Assembly: GCF_900104595.1 (NCBI RefSeq)
Contig: NZ_FNVY01000004.1
Coordinates: forward strand, 868,001-932,000
Length of the DNA: 64,000 nt
Direction of reading: 5' to 3'
From: Enterococcus timonensis
GTDB taxonomy: Bacteria; Bacillota; Bacilli; Lactobacillales; Enterococcaceae
Position numbers and translations under genes: made by a program. Positions 8,041-17,719 of this stretch are shown here, piece after piece; position 1 is the first letter of the stretch, and each line of letters begins with the position of its first letter. The notes below the pieces were generated by a model, which saw only the letters and a program-made list of their open reading frames with translations, was not told the DNA's origin and did not search any database.

Positions 8041-8870
8041 AGAAGGTTTGCCACCTCCTTTTGGACTTTTTTCGCGCGTTTTTGTTTGCGGGATAAATTA
8101 TCTTTACTAATAAAATAATACCCGACGACTAAAATTAAGGAGAATAGGAAAACTAGTGCCGATAACGCGTTGATTTCTAAACTAATTCCTTGGCGCGCTC
8201 GGGAATAAATTTCCACCGATAATGTAGTAAATCCGTTACCAGTCACAAAGAAAGTCACGGCAAAATCATCTAGCGAATACGTAAAAGCCATAAAGTAGCC
8301 GGCAATAATACCTGGTGTCAGAAATGGCAAAATAATTTTTTGAATTACTTGCCAATAATTTGCCCCGAGATCTCTGGCGGCATCCACCATCGAATCATTC
8401 ATTTCTCTTAGGCGCGGTAAAACCATCAAGACGACAATCGGAATGGAAAAAGCGACGTGACTCATGAGCACACTGCCAAATCCCAAAGTAAATCCTAACA
8501 TCGTAAATAAAATTAAAAAACTCGCGCCAATAATAACGTCTGGACTCACTAGCAAAATATTATTTAAACTCAGCAATAAATTGCGTTGCTGTCTTTTTTT
8601 TGCATAATAAATCCCCATGGCGCCGAGTGTGCCAATCACTGTGGCAATTAGCGCCGACAAAAAGGCCAACTTAAATGTATCTAGCAAAATAATAATCAAG
8701 CGACTATCCGCAAAAACGGCGGCAAAATTATCCCAAGTAAAACCAGTAAAGCTGGTCATGGAACCACCGTCGTTAAAGGCATAAAAAATCAAATAAAAAA
8801 TCGGCAAATAAAGAAGCGCGAAAACCGAAACTAAATAAAGGTTAGCAAAACGAAATTTTTTCAGTTTCAT
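8037..8870 (-). CDS. potC: Spermidine/putrescine ABC transporter permease PotC
   Basis: The 277-residue protein has six membrane helices. The cytoplasmic EAA-type loop MVDAARDLGANYWQVIQKIILP contacts the ATPase PotA. It pairs with PotB to form the inner-membrane channel. Overlaps of 4 nt with potB and potD show tight translational coupling. The C-terminus is basic (KQKRAKKVQKE). Length and motif order match the family. Confidence 0.93.
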   Translation of the reverse strand: MKLKKFRFANLYLVSVFALLYLPIFYLIFYAFNDGGSMTSFTGFTWDNFAAVFADSRLIIILLDTFKLAFLSALIATVIGTLGAMGIYYAKKRQQRNLLLSLNNILLVSPDVIIGASFLILFTMLGFTLGFGSVLMSHVAFSIPIVVLMVLPRLREMNDSMVDAARDLGANYWQVIQKIILPFLTPGIIAGYFMAFTYSLDDFAVTFFVTGNGFTTLSVEIYSRARQGISLEINALSALVFLFSLILVVGYYFISKDNLSRKQKRAKKVQKEVANLL

Positions 8871-9679
8871 GCGCGTTTCCCTCCTTTGCGTTTTTTCTCA
8901 CCGGTTAGAAACATGACTAATAGCATCGCCAATATTAAAATGACGCCAATTGTTGAACCCATGCCCCAGTTTTGCGTGACTAAGAAATGTTCTTCAATGG
9001 CTGTTCCTAACGTAATTACCCGGTTGCCCCCAATTAAACGCGTCAACATGAATAAAGAAAGCGACGGAATAAAGACCGCTTGGACGCCTGCTTTCACTCC
9101 TTCTAATGATAAAGGAAAAATCACCCGACGAAACGTATCAAAAGAATTGGCACCAAGGTCTCGACTGGCGGAAATTAAGGAAGGATTGATTTCAGAAATC
9201 GCATTAAAAATCGGCATAATCATAAAAGGAATTTCAATGTAGCTAGCCACAAATAAAAAACTAAAATCGGTAAATAAAATTTGTTGCGGCCCGATGCCTA
9301 AAAAATTCATAAAATGATTGACTGAACCGTGCACCGAAAAAATCCCAATAAAGGCGTAAGCTTTTAATAAAAGATTGACCCAAGTGGGTAAAATAATTAA
9401 CATCAACCACAGATCTTTATGGACCGTTTTATTTAAAAAATAAGCCGTGGGATAACTAACTAACAAAGTAAATACGGTAATTAAAAATGCGTACCAGACT
9501 GAATTTAAAGTCATTTGCAAATACGTTCCTGAAGAAAAATAGGTGGCATAATTTTGCAAAGTAAACTGACCGTTCATATTAAAGAAACTTTGATAAATAA
9601 TTAAAAGCATTGGCGCAATGACAAAAAGTAGTAGCCACAAAAAATAAGGCACGCCAAAAATTTTACGTGTTGAATTCAT
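8867..9679 (-). CDS. potB: Spermidine/putrescine ABC transporter permease PotB
   Basis: The 270-residue integral membrane protein has six helices and an EAA loop (LISASRDLGANSFDTFRRVIFP) near residue 175. It forms the heterodimeric permease with PotC. It starts 10 bp after potA and overlaps potC by 4 nt. The C-terminal tail is short and basic. All family hallmarks are present, with no sign of truncation. Confidence 0.93.
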   Translation of the reverse strand: MNSTRKIFGVPYFLWLLLFVIAPMLLIIYQSFFNMNGQFTLQNYATYFSSGTYLQMTLNSVWYAFLITVFTLLVSYPTAYFLNKTVHKDLWLMLIILPTWVNLLLKAYAFIGIFSVHGSVNHFMNFLGIGPQQILFTDFSFLFVASYIEIPFMIMPIFNAISEINPSLISASRDLGANSFDTFRRVIFPLSLEGVKAGVQAVFIPSLSLFMLTRLIGGNRVITLGTAIEEHFLVTQNWGMGSTIGVILILAMLLVMFLTGEKKRKGGKRA

Positions 9680-9689
9680 TGTTCTCCCC

Positions 9690-10775
9690 CTACTCCTCGT
9701 AACTTTCTAGCCGCGCGTCGAAGTCTTCCTCACTTTCGTCAAAGCGCATGACGTGAATATCGGCCGGCTCAAAAAATAAGCCTACCTGACTTCCTTCAAT
9801 CGCTTTACGCGTGGAATGGACCATCCATTCGTTGCCATCTTTATCGTAACAAATAATTTCATAATGAACGCCGCGGAATAATTGCGTATCGACTTTCACT
9901 AAAAGTTTGCCATTTTCCGGCGTGGTAATCGATAAATCTTCCGGCCGCAAAACAACTTCGACTTTTTCATTAGGCCGCATGCCGCCATCGACACATTCAA
10001 ATTTTTTGCCAACGAACTCCACTAAATTATCTTCAATCATTGTTCCTTTAACAATATTACTTTCCCCTACAAAATCAGCGACAAAATGATTGATTGGTTC
10101 ATCATAAATATCTACCGGTGTTCCTGATTGGACAATTTTTCCGGCATTCATTACAAAAATTTCGTCACTCATAGCTAGCGCTTCTTCTTGATCGTGAGTC
10201 ACAAAAATAAACGTAATCCCTAAGCGTTGTTGCAATTCTCGCAATTCATATTGCATATCGGTGCGTAATTTTAAATCTAAGGCCGACAATGGTTCGTCTA
10301 ATAATAAAACAGTCGGTTCATTAACAATTGCTCGGGCAATGGCCACCCGTTGTTTTTGCCCGCCACTCATTTCGTTAATTTCGCGATTTTCGTAACCGGC
10401 AAGTTGGACCATTTTTAAAGCATCGAGAACTTTTTGTTGGATTTTATCTTTAGCCATTTTTTTAACCTTTAGACCGAACGCTACATTTTCAAAAACATTC
10501 ATATGTGGAAATAAGGCGTAATCTTGAAAAACGGTATTGACGGGGCGTTTGTTGGCAGGCACGTCATTGATTTTTTGCCCGTTGAAAAAGATTTCACCTG
10601 AAGTAGCGTCTGTGAATCCGGCAATCATTCGTAATATCGTCGTCTTCCCACAACCAGATGGTCCAAGGAGCGTATAAAACTTCCCTTCCTCAATTTCAAA
10701 GCTAACGTTTTTTAGCACGGAGGTGTCATCATATTGTTTCACCACGTTATTAAATGCGATTATCGTCTTCTTCAC
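9690..10775 (-). CDS. potA: Spermidine/putrescine ABC transporter ATPase
   Basis: The 361-residue cytoplasmic ATPase has Walker [10 protein letters not shown] (residues 38-46), ABC signature [14 protein letters not shown] (about 136) and Walker [13 protein letters not shown] (about 157). A C-terminal TOBE-type regulatory domain follows ([12 protein letters not shown] onwards). It energises PotBC and is the first gene of the operon. Its ATG follows a weak GGGGATG-rich leader. Upstream, the AT-rich sequence on the minus strand holds a TATACT -10 candidate (10793-10798) but no convincing -35. Confidence 0.95.
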   Translation of the reverse strand: MKKTIIAFNNVVKQYDDTSVLKNVSFEIEEGKFYTLLGPSGCGKTTILRMIAGFTDATSGEIFFNGQKINDVPANKRPVNTVFQDYALFPHMNVFENVAFGLKVKKMAKDKIQQKVLDALKMVQLAGYENREINEMSGGQKQRVAIARAIVNEPTVLLLDEPLSALDLKLRTDMQYELRELQQRLGITFIFVTHDQEEALAMSDEIFVMNAGKIVQSGTPVDIYDEPINHFVADFVGESNIVKGTMIEDNLVEFVGKKFECVDGGMRPNEKVEVVLRPEDLSITTPENGKLLVKVDTQLFRGVHYEIICYDKDGNEWMVHSTRKAIEGSQVGLFFEPADIHVMRFDESEEDFDARLESYEE

Positions 10776-10949
10776 TTTTTCATCCCCTTTATAGTATATA
10801 TTATTTTTTGTTTAAAAAAATCGAGCGCCTCATCATCTATAGAGACTCCCGAAAAATAGTTTAACAGGTTTTGCAAAATTTGCTAGTATTTTCGATTAAA
10901 ATTTTCGGAAAATTTGCTGAAAATTCGTAATGAAAAATTTTGTTGACAG

Positions 10950-10959
10950 AAAACGTTTT
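10950..10959. promoter_or_regulatory. cre-like palindrome upstream of the oxidoreductase gene
   Basis: The core AAAACGTTTT, flanked by G and A, resembles the catabolite-responsive element bound by CcpA. A TTGACA (10944-10949) lies immediately upstream, so the site would overlap the promoter. No well-spaced -10 is visible, which lowers confidence. Confidence 0.35.
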
Positions 10960-11054
10960 AATTTAGCTGCTATAAGGAGAAGTTCTTGACTTTAAAAAGT
11001 CCCTTTTCTATAGTAAGAACAAGGATAGATTTTAGTTTCTGGAAAGGAGCGCTC

Positions 11055-12023
11055 ATGAAAAATTTTAAAGCTTACCTCCTGCAAAAAAATAATGAAAAAG
11101 TCACCGGACAAGTTCAAGAGATTTCTTTTGATATGTTGCCAGTCGCCGATTGTTTAATCGAGGTCCATTATTCTGCCGTCAATTATAAAGATTACCTCGC
11201 CTGTCAAACAAATGGTGGTGTTGTTCGAACTTATCCCTTTGTTCCGGGGATTGATTTAGCAGGCATTATTATTCAAAGTGCCAATGAAAATTTTCCGGTA
11301 GGTCAAAAAGTTTTAGCGACAAGTTTCGGCTTAGGGGTTAGTCATTTTGGCGGTTGGAGTGAATATGCTAGTGTTCCAAGTGAATGGTTAATTAAAATTC
11401 CGGATGAGATTTCCCTTAAACAAGCTGTTACTTTAGGAACGGCAGGGCTAACGGCGGCATTATGTGTTGAGGCAATTAAGAATCATCTCCGTCCAGACTC
11501 TCGTATTTTAATAACGGGCGCCACTGGTGGCGTGTCCACCATGGCTCGAATTTTATTGAAACAATTGGGTTTTAATAATTTAGTACTCATGAGTCAAAAA
11601 AAATTCGAAACCAATGATCCAGTATTGTCCACGGCAGATTTTCTTGCCCAGCCAAAAAAAGCGTTGGCCAAACAAGAATTTGACGCGGTCATTGATACAG
11701 TGGGGGGCGCCGTTTTAAGTCAGCTCCTCTCGCAAGTAACTTATGGCGGAATCGTAGCCAGTTGTGGAAATGCTGGCGGGATAAAATTAGAAACGACTGT
11801 CCTGCCTTTTATTTTACGGGCAGTGACACTTGCAGGCATTGATTCGGTGAACACGCCAAATGATTTGCGGCAAAAAGCGTGGGCGCAATTGTTTTCGAGT
11901 TTTGATTTTGAAAAGGTTTCCCCGGAAATTATTTCTTTAGCACAAATTCCTGAAGTTGTGACTGATTTTGCGAAAAATCGCCACGTTGGTCGGACCGTCA
12001 TTCAAGTCAGGAGCAACTCATGA
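11055..12023 (+). CDS. Acrylyl-CoA reductase/quinone oxidoreductase family protein (YhdH/YhfP)
   Basis: The chosen ATG at 11055 follows AAAGGAG with good spacing; the open frame continues 23 codons upstream without a ribosome binding site. The 322-residue zinc-independent medium-chain dehydrogenase shows NYKDYLACQ, the GIDLAG motif, and the nucleotide-binding ITGATGGVSTMA. Relatives reduce acrylyl-CoA or quinones with NADPH. It overlaps coaB by 4 nt, so it is co-transcribed with the coenzyme A genes. This neighbourhood hints at a CoA-thioester substrate, which remains an inference. Confidence 0.87.
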   Translation: MKNFKAYLLQKNNEKVTGQVQEISFDMLPVADCLIEVHYSAVNYKDYLACQTNGGVVRTYPFVPGIDLAGIIIQSANENFPVGQKVLATSFGLGVSHFGGWSEYASVPSEWLIKIPDEISLKQAVTLGTAGLTAALCVEAIKNHLRPDSRILITGATGGVSTMARILLKQLGFNNLVLMSQKKFETNDPVLSTADFLAQPKKALAKQEFDAVIDTVGGAVLSQLLSQVTYGGIVASCGNAGGIKLETTVLPFILRAVTLAGIDSVNTPNDLRQKAWAQLFSSFDFEKVSPEIISLAQIPEVVTDFAKNRHVGRTVIQVRSNS

Positions 12024-12736
12024 AAATATTAATTACCGCTGGTGGTACTAGCGAAAAAATCGATCAAGTCCGCTCCATTACCAATCACTCCACCGGTTCC
12101 CTTGGAAAAAGAATCGCCGAAGAAATGCAAGCTTACGGGCACGAGATTTATTATGTGACGACTAAAGTTGCCGCTCAACCAGTTGGTGTCAAACAAATCT
12201 TTTATATTGAGTCAACGAAAGATTTGCAAAATATTTTAGAAAAACTTTTAACCACTCAAACATTTGACGCGGTGATTCATGCTATGGCGGTCTCTGATTT
12301 TACTCCGGTGGCCCAATATTCCAAAGAAAAATTTCAACAAACATTGGCGAAAGGCGCTGATATTTTTGCCGCTAAAGAAAACACCGAAACAAAAATTTCT
12401 TCTAATACTGACCATCTCGTCTTGATCTTAGAAAAAACGCCAAAAATTATTCAAAAAATTAAAAAATGGCAACCGGAAACGTTGTTAGTCGGTTTTAAAT
12501 TATTAGTGGATGTCCCCAAAGAAGAATTATTAGCCGTCGCTAAAAAAAGTTTAGTTAAAAATCAGGCGGATTTTGTTTTGGCCAATGATTTAGCCGAAAT
12601 TTCCGGAGAGCAACACCATGGTTATTTGCTAGATAAAACCGGCGTCGTAGCTCAAGCTTGGACCAAAAAAGAAATTGCTGTCATAATTGAAACGGCCTTA
12701 AAAAATTTTCTAAAAGAAAAAAAGGAGCACAAATGA
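12020..12736 (+). CDS. coaB: Phosphopantothenate-cysteine ligase
   Basis: The 238-residue monofunctional CoaB joins cysteine to 4'-phosphopantothenate using a nucleotide triphosphate. The glycine-rich N-terminus (ITAGGTSEKIDQVRSITNHSTGSLG) and the AMAVSDFTP segment are family signatures. In most bacteria CoaB is fused to CoaC. Streptococci and enterococci keep them separate, as here. It overlaps both the upstream oxidoreductase gene and coaC by 4 nt. Together coaB, coaC and panT import pantothenate and convert it towards 4'-phosphopantetheine. Confidence 0.94.
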   Translation: MKILITAGGTSEKIDQVRSITNHSTGSLGKRIAEEMQAYGHEIYYVTTKVAAQPVGVKQIFYIESTKDLQNILEKLLTTQTFDAVIHAMAVSDFTPVAQYSKEKFQQTLAKGADIFAAKENTETKISSNTDHLVLILEKTPKIIQKIKKWQPETLLVGFKLLVDVPKEELLAVAKKSLVKNQADFVLANDLAEISGEQHHGYLLDKTGVVAQAWTKKEIAVIIETALKNFLKEKKEHK

Positions 12737-13299
12737 AAAAAACAATTTTACTAGCTGTTACCGGTTCGATTTCAGCTTACAAAGCCGCCGACTTAACTAG
12801 CCAATTAGGAAAATTGGGTTTTAATGTGGAAGTCTTAATGACTAAAAACGCCACCGCTTTTATTACCCCCTTGACCTTGCAAAGTTTATCGAAAAACCAA
12901 GTCCACCTGGATGTAATGAAGGAACCCGATGTAACCGTCATTAATCATATTGAACTGGCCAAACGAGCCGATTTATTTTTAGTTGCGCCGGCTACTGCTA
13001 ATATCATTGGCAAATTGGCTAACGGCATCGCCGATGATGTGGTTTCCACCGTGGCACTGGCGTTAAAAACCGAAGTGCCCAAGTTGATTGCCCCAGCTAT
13101 GAATACGTATATGTATCAAAATCCTATTACCCAACGAAATTTGAAAATTTTAAAAGAAGTTGGCTACACTGAAATTGATCCTCGTGAAGCCCTCTTAGCT
13201 TGCGGTGACTTTGGTCGCGGCGCGCTGGCAACGATTGAAGAAATTACTAAAGTTGTTTTAAATATTTTATCAACAAGTGAGGCGAGCTATGAGAAATAA
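12733..13299 (+). CDS. coaC: Phosphopantothenoylcysteine decarboxylase
   Basis: The 188-residue flavoprotein decarboxylates phosphopantothenoylcysteine to phosphopantetheine. It has the FMN-binding start LLAVTGSISAYKA, the active-site His (INHIELA, residue 72), the PAMNTYM substrate clamp (121-127), and the catalytic Cys in LLACGDFGRG (157). The gene overlaps coaB by 4 nt, and the start of panT lies inside its 3' end. All key residues are present. Confidence 0.95.
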   Translation: MKKTILLAVTGSISAYKAADLTSQLGKLGFNVEVLMTKNATAFITPLTLQSLSKNQVHLDVMKEPDVTVINHIELAKRADLFLVAPATANIIGKLANGIADDVVSTVALALKTEVPKLIAPAMNTYMYQNPITQRNLKILKEVGYTEIDPREALLACGDFGRGALATIEEITKVVLNILSTSEASYEK

Positions 13300-13909
13300 A
13301 TCTACTGAACAATTAGTTTTTACTGCACTTTTTATGGGGATTATGCTGTTAATGTTTTTCTTCCCTTTTTTAGGATTTATTCCTCTGGGACCAATTAATG
13401 CCACCACTTTGCATATCCCAGTAATTATTGGTTCCCTGATTTTAGGGCCAAAGATTGGCGCTTTTCTAGGCGGATTTTTCGGCATTTTGTCCATGATTCG
13501 TTCGACGACTACGATTACTTTAAGTTCATTTGTTTTTTCACCCATTGTTTCAGGTGATTTTCGCTCGGTAATTATTGCTATGGTGCCAAGAATTTTAGTC
13601 GGTATCGTTCCTTATTTTGTTTATCAATTTTTGAAAAAATTTGCCAAAACTTCTCCTTCCAAACGTTCCATCAGTTTGCTGGCGGCAGGTTTTCTGGGGA
13701 GTATGACCAACACTTTACTAGTTATGAATTTAATTTATTTTTTGTTTATGGATCAATATGCTGCCGTAATGCAGACGACAAGTGACGCTTTGTACGGCGT
13801 TATTTTAGGGGTGATTTTTACTAGCGGTATTCCTGAAGCTTTGGTGGCCGCTGCTGCCACAGCCGCTGTTACTTCTGTTTTATTTAAAATACAAAAAAGA
13901 AATTCCTAA
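13289..13909 (+). CDS. panT: ECF transporter S component, probably for pantothenate
   Basis: About 206 residues with six membrane helices. The pattern LGPINATTLHIPVIIGSLILGPKIGAFLGGFFG is typical of ECF substrate-binding (S) subunits. The ATG at 13289 is preferred because GAGG lies 6 nt upstream; a GTG at 13277 is also in frame. The gene overlaps coaC by 11 nt. Its place after the two CoA biosynthesis genes supports pantothenate as substrate. It needs the shared EcfA/A'/T module encoded elsewhere. A bidirectional terminator follows. Confidence 0.85.
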   Translation: MRNKSTEQLVFTALFMGIMLLMFFFPFLGFIPLGPINATTLHIPVIIGSLILGPKIGAFLGGFFGILSMIRSTTTITLSSFVFSPIVSGDFRSVIIAMVPRILVGIVPYFVYQFLKKFAKTSPSKRSISLLAAGFLGSMTNTLLVMNLIYFLFMDQYAAVMQTTSDALYGVILGVIFTSGIPEALVAAAATAAVTSVLFKIQKRNS

Positions 13910-13922
13910 TTGATTGTAAAAT

Positions 13923-13957
13923 AAAAACGCGAATCGTTATTGATTCGCGTTTTTTTC
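13923..13957. terminator. Bidirectional terminator between panT and murB
   Basis: A 12-bp stem AAAACGCGAATC (13924-13935) with GATTCGCGTTTT (13942-13953) closes a 6-nt loop, with T runs on both strands. The last codons of murB lie inside the structure. Confidence 0.9.
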
Positions 13958-14854
13958 TTCCCCTAAAATTCGAACTTCCGTAACTAAGTTTATGCCCGAT
14001 TTTTCAAAGACAGTTTTTTGTATCAAGGCAATTAAATTTAAATAATCTGTCGCTGTTGCTGTGCCTAAATTAACAATAAAGCCGGCATGCTTTTCTGATA
14101 CTTGCGCGCCACCGATAATTTTTCCTTGCAATCCAGCTTGTTGAATTAAGCGGCCGGTGAAAAATCCTTCTGGTCGTTTAAATACCGAACCACAAGATGG
14201 ATATTCCAGTGGTTGCTTTAACTCGCGTAAGACAGTGAGTTCTTTCATTTTAGCGAAAATTTCTTTTTGATCGCCTGGTTGTAAAGCAAAAGTACCACCG
14301 ATAATAATATCGCCCGTTTCTTGCAAATCGGAATGACGATAAGCAAAATGAATTTCGGCCGCCGTATAAGTTTTAAATTCTCCATTTGGCGTGATAACAT
14401 CCACCGTGGCTAAAACATTGGCGATTTCACCACCGTAAGCGCCGGCGTTCATATAAATAGCGCCGCCGACAGATCCTGGAATACCGCAAGCAAATTCAAA
14501 TCCCGTTAAAGATTTTTCCCCTGCAAACTGAGTCACTTTACTTAAACGCGCGCCAGCTTGCGCATAAATATTATTTCCATCATGGGTCATTTCAACAAGA
14601 TCAGTCAACATAAAAACAAAGCCGCGAATCCCACCGTCTCGAACAATTAAATTACTAGCATTACCTAAAACTTGCCATGGAATGTGGTTCAAATTTGCAA
14701 AATCCAAAGCTTTTTTTATTTCGTCCGCATTTTTAGGAAAAATTAAATAATCCACCGGGCCACCCGTTTTAGTAAAAGTATATTGGGCTAACGGCGCATT
14801 TTCAATTATTTTTATTGGCGCTAATTGTTGGATAATATCGTTTAAATCTGTCAT
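13937..14854 (-). CDS. murB: UDP-N-acetylenolpyruvoylglucosamine reductase
   Basis: The NADPH/FAD enzyme makes UDP-MurNAc in cytoplasmic peptidoglycan synthesis. It has the FAD-binding NASNLIVRDGGIRG, the GFEFACGIPGSVGGAIYMNAGAYGGE block, and the C-terminal PSCGSVFKRP, with Ser as proton donor. The start MTDLNDI (14854) is chosen because AGAGGA lies upstream of it; an ATG eight codons earlier has no ribosome binding site. It is about 305 residues and complete. In E. faecalis murB adjoins potABCD. Here the coaBC-panT block separates them. Confidence 0.94.
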   Translation of the reverse strand: MTDLNDIIQQLAPIKIIENAPLAQYTFTKTGGPVDYLIFPKNADEIKKALDFANLNHIPWQVLGNASNLIVRDGGIRGFVFMLTDLVEMTHDGNNIYAQAGARLSKVTQFAGEKSLTGFEFACGIPGSVGGAIYMNAGAYGGEIANVLATVDVITPNGEFKTYTAAEIHFAYRHSDLQETGDIIIGGTFALQPGDQKEIFAKMKELTVLRELKQPLEYPSCGSVFKRPEGFFTGRLIQQAGLQGKIIGGAQVSEKHAGFIVNLGTATATDYLNLIALIQKTVFEKSGINLVTEVRILGEEKNANQ

Positions 14855-14899
14855 ACAAAAAATCCTCTCGTTCATCATCTTTTTAAATAAAAATATATT

Positions 14900-15967
14900 T
14901 TACTTCAGCAAAATTTTTTCCGTCGTTTTCGCCAACTCTTCAACTAAATCGACCCCTTCTGAAAAAGTCGCATTTTGATCTGTCAAAATGGCAATCGTAA
15001 AAGAATTAGCATCGCTCGCGACTTGCCCGATTGAATTTATAATCCAACAATCCGGCGTTAAATCAAGCCAACCATCTTTTAAAGCAAAATAAGGTGCCTC
15101 TACCGAAATTCCCCAATTTTGATCCACATCGATATTTTCCATCCGCGAAATAATCGCCGTTTGTGAATCCGTATTTAAAAAGTCCGGATCATAAAAAATT
15201 TTATTGAGCAATTTTAATTGATCGATGCTACTGGTGGTAGTTATCCCCCAAGCGTCCGTGTCGGCGTAACTATTAGTCATGGAAAGTTCTTGAAACAAAG
15301 AATCCAGCGCAGACAATCCGCCAATCCGCTCCTCCACTAAATAAGTGGTGGCATCATTATCACTTTCTTCAATCATTTCACTAAGCATCGTCTCGTCATC
15401 AGCAGTCATAGTGAGCGTCCCGGCTTCCACTTGGCGCATAAATTCAGTAATCACGGCAACTTTAACAATACTCGCGGTGTAAAATTGATTTTGAGCAGCA
15501 TTAGTATAATGAAAATAAAGATTCGTTTCCGGTTGATAAACGGCAATATCAATGAAAGCATCGCTATCTTGGATGACATTTTCCCAAGCCGCAGTGAGCG
15601 TTTTGTTTTCAGCTGTTTGCTGGGTAACAATGGTATCAGACTGTTTTTGATTATTTTCATTTGTTCCATCGCCAGATGATTCTGTTAAAATTCCTGAAAA
15701 ATCCGTTACCGCTGAACTATTTAGCGTGGCGGTATCTTTTTTAGAGGAATTTTCAATACTTGGCGCGGAGACTTCCATCACACCTATCAGTGGCCACAAC
15801 CAAAATGAACCCGCCAGAAAAACTGCTAAAAATCCTGTCCACAATAAAATGCGGTAATGCTTTTTCCCCCACCGCTTAAAGCCGCCTTTGAAAAAAAACA
15901 AGCCATATATATCAATCACTAAAATAATTAGCAAAAACAAACGAAAAATATTTCCCAATAAAGCCAT
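14900..15967 (-). CDS. Membrane-anchored serine hydrolase, class A beta-lactamase fold
   Basis: The 355-residue protein has two N-terminal membrane segments (residues 4-25 and 39-62). An acidic Ser/Thr-rich linker runs to about residue 125, followed by an extracellular class A-like domain. The SxxK motif is SIVK (166-169), the second motif is SDN (202-204), and a KDG triad resembling KTG follows near the end. Proteins of this type are widespread in Lactobacillales. They may be carboxypeptidases or lactamase relatives, and resistance should not be assumed. It is not in an operon with murB, which it follows by 45 bp. Confidence 0.8.
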   Translation of the reverse strand: MALLGNIFRLFLLIILVIDIYGLFFFKGGFKRWGKKHYRILLWTGFLAVFLAGSFWLWPLIGVMEVSAPSIENSSKKDTATLNSSAVTDFSGILTESSGDGTNENNQKQSDTIVTQQTAENKTLTAAWENVIQDSDAFIDIAVYQPETNLYFHYTNAAQNQFYTASIVKVAVITEFMRQVEAGTLTMTADDETMLSEMIEESDNDATTYLVEERIGGLSALDSLFQELSMTNSYADTDAWGITTTSSIDQLKLLNKIFYDPDFLNTDSQTAIISRMENIDVDQNWGISVEAPYFALKDGWLDLTPDCWIINSIGQVASDANSFTIAILTDQNATFSEGVDLVEELAKTTEKILLK

Positions 15968-16070
15968 AAAAATCCCCCGATAAAAAATCTTTGTCGTAAA
16001 AAATAAGCTGTTACTATCCTACCACAAAAATCTCAGTAAAAATAAGACAATTTAATGACTTTTTAAAACA

Positions 16071-16722
16071 GAGGTCGTGACAAAAAGCGTTATGGGGCGT
16101 AGAGAATTAGGAAAAATTTCCAAAATCCTGATTTTTGGATTTTTAAAATTTTTATCTATTCACCTAGCCGCAGTTTTTTTCACACCGTTTATCAGAGGTT
16201 GTAACAAATTGGGTTTTGGCCCGTAGAAAATTAGGAAAATGACGCATGAGTGTGAAACACTCAAAGACCATTTTATCTATTTTCCTAGGGACACCAATTT
16301 TCACACCGTTTAACAAGGATCGTGACAAAAAGCGTTATGGGGCGTAGAGAATTAGGAAAAATTTCCAAAATCCTGATTTTTGGATTTTTAAAATTTTTAT
16401 CTATTCACCTAGCCGCAGTTTTTTTCACACCGTTTATCAGAGGTCGTAACAAATTGGGTTTTGGCCCGTAGAAAATTAGGAAAATGACGCATGAGTGTGA
16501 AACACTCAAAGACCATTTTATCTATTTTCCTAGGGACACCAATTTTCACACCGTTTAACAAGGATCGTGACAAAAAGCGTTATGGGGCGTAGAGAATTAG
16601 GAAAAATTTCCAAAATCCTGATTTTTGGATTTTTAAAATTTTTATCTATTCACCTAGCCACAGCTTTTTTCACACCGTTTAAAACAAGGATCGTGACAAA
16701 AAGCGTCTGGAGCGCAATATAT
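16071..16722 (+). repeat. Array of palindromic repeat units, 2.5 copies of a 245-bp period
   Basis: Two unit types alternate as A-B-A-B-A, followed by a truncated start of another. The A units begin near 16073, 16317 and 16562, so the period is exactly 245 bp. Both unit types start with (G)GxxGTxACAAA and end with TTTTCACACCGTTTA. Each folds into one long hairpin: in B, AAAATG/CATTTT encloses GAGTGT-GAA-ACACTC. The copies are nearly identical, which points to recent duplication. A translated frame through the array reflects the repeats and is not a gene. Apart from the repeats, the gap from 15968 to 16723 holds nothing recognisable. Confidence 0.93.
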
Positions 16723-16723
16723 T

Positions 16724-17638
16724 TTATTTTCCCGCCAACAATCCGGCCACTAGTTCGTGGGACAACAAAGCTTTTTTCTGGCTATCTTTTTCAAAGTCAA
16801 AATTTCCTTCATTAAAAAGTGTGACTTGTTGTAAAAAGTCTTCCATCGCCCCGGAAAATCCTCGGCTGACCAACGTGTTCTCCCAATCCCCAGGGACAAA
16901 TTGTTCTTTTCGATCGGTAAATTTTGTTAACGAGGTTAAATTTTCCAAACGATAGGTAGCCTCTTGTCCTTGTACTTCGAAAGTTTCCAAATTAGCGCCA
17001 CTAGCCAAATTCATTAGCACAATCGCTTGTTGTTCTTTATTTTTTATAACTAATTGTGCTTTGGTGAACACGCCGGCTTCATTATTTTCAAGAGCTGAGA
17101 ACACAGGCGCAATCGCTTGATCATTTAATAAATAAACCGCGGTATCTACCACATGGATAAATAAATCGTACAAGTGAAATTGTTTTGAGCCGGCGGTATT
17201 TTCCCGATTTTTTTGGATAATCATTTGTTGTCCTGAAATTTCTTTTAATTGTTGGACAAATGGTGCATAGCGGCGATTGAATCCGACAAAAAATGGCACA
17301 TTTAATTTTTCAGCTAAAGCAAAAATTTCTCTCGTTTCTTCAATATTTTCACTCACTGGTTTATCTACATATGTTGGAATACCGGCTTCCAGTAATTTTT
17401 TGCAGTACGCATAATGCGTGCTGGTGGCGCTATGGATAAAGACTGCCTCCACTTTTTTGTCAATTAATTCGTCGAGATTTCCGGCGGTGTCAGAAAAACC
17501 ATATTGTTCTTTTAATTTTTCAGCTTTCTTTTCATCCCGCGAAGCCAAAATTACCTCCAAATAATCTTGTCTGCTCGCATATAAGGGCAAATAAGCTTTT
17601 TGAGCAATTTTTCCTAGACCAATAACGCCAATTTTCAT
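16724..17638 (-). CDS. Gfo/Idh/MocA family oxidoreductase
   Basis: The 304-residue NAD(P)-dependent sugar dehydrogenase-like enzyme has the N-terminal Rossmann motif IGVIGLGKIAQKAY. It has the family's PVSENIEETREIF, which differs from the usual EKP only at the Lys-Pro preceding it (YVDKPVS, present). The C-terminal alpha/beta domain contains FVGFNRRYAP. The ATG at 17638 is used; a TTG one codon earlier is better spaced from GGAG and is possible. The substrate is unknown. The 3' end runs directly into the palindromic repeat array. Confidence 0.87.
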   Translation of the reverse strand: MKIGVIGLGKIAQKAYLPLYASRQDYLEVILASRDEKKAEKLKEQYGFSDTAGNLDELIDKKVEAVFIHSATSTHYAYCKKLLEAGIPTYVDKPVSENIEETREIFALAEKLNVPFFVGFNRRYAPFVQQLKEISGQQMIIQKNRENTAGSKQFHLYDLFIHVVDTAVYLLNDQAIAPVFSALENNEAGVFTKAQLVIKNKEQQAIVLMNLASGANLETFEVQGQEATYRLENLTSLTKFTDRKEQFVPGDWENTLVSRGFSGAMEDFLQQVTLFNEGNFDFEKDSQKKALLSHELVAGLLAGK

Positions 17639-17719
17639 CAAATCGTGCTCCTTTCCTTTTCAAAAAAATTTGCTACAATGAGAGTAGTCAAAAATAGTAA
17701 TCAACATTTGGAGGTACAT

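Noticed and set aside
14900-15967. Beta-lactamase resistance gene
   Set aside because: The class A-like motifs are there, but it has two membrane anchors and a long linker and the third motif is KDG. Such proteins are common housekeeping serine hydrolases in Lactobacillales.
16567-16815. Open frame of 82 codons through the repeat array
   Set aside because: It follows the A-unit repeat sequence and runs antisense into the 3' end of the oxidoreductase gene. It has no ribosome binding site.
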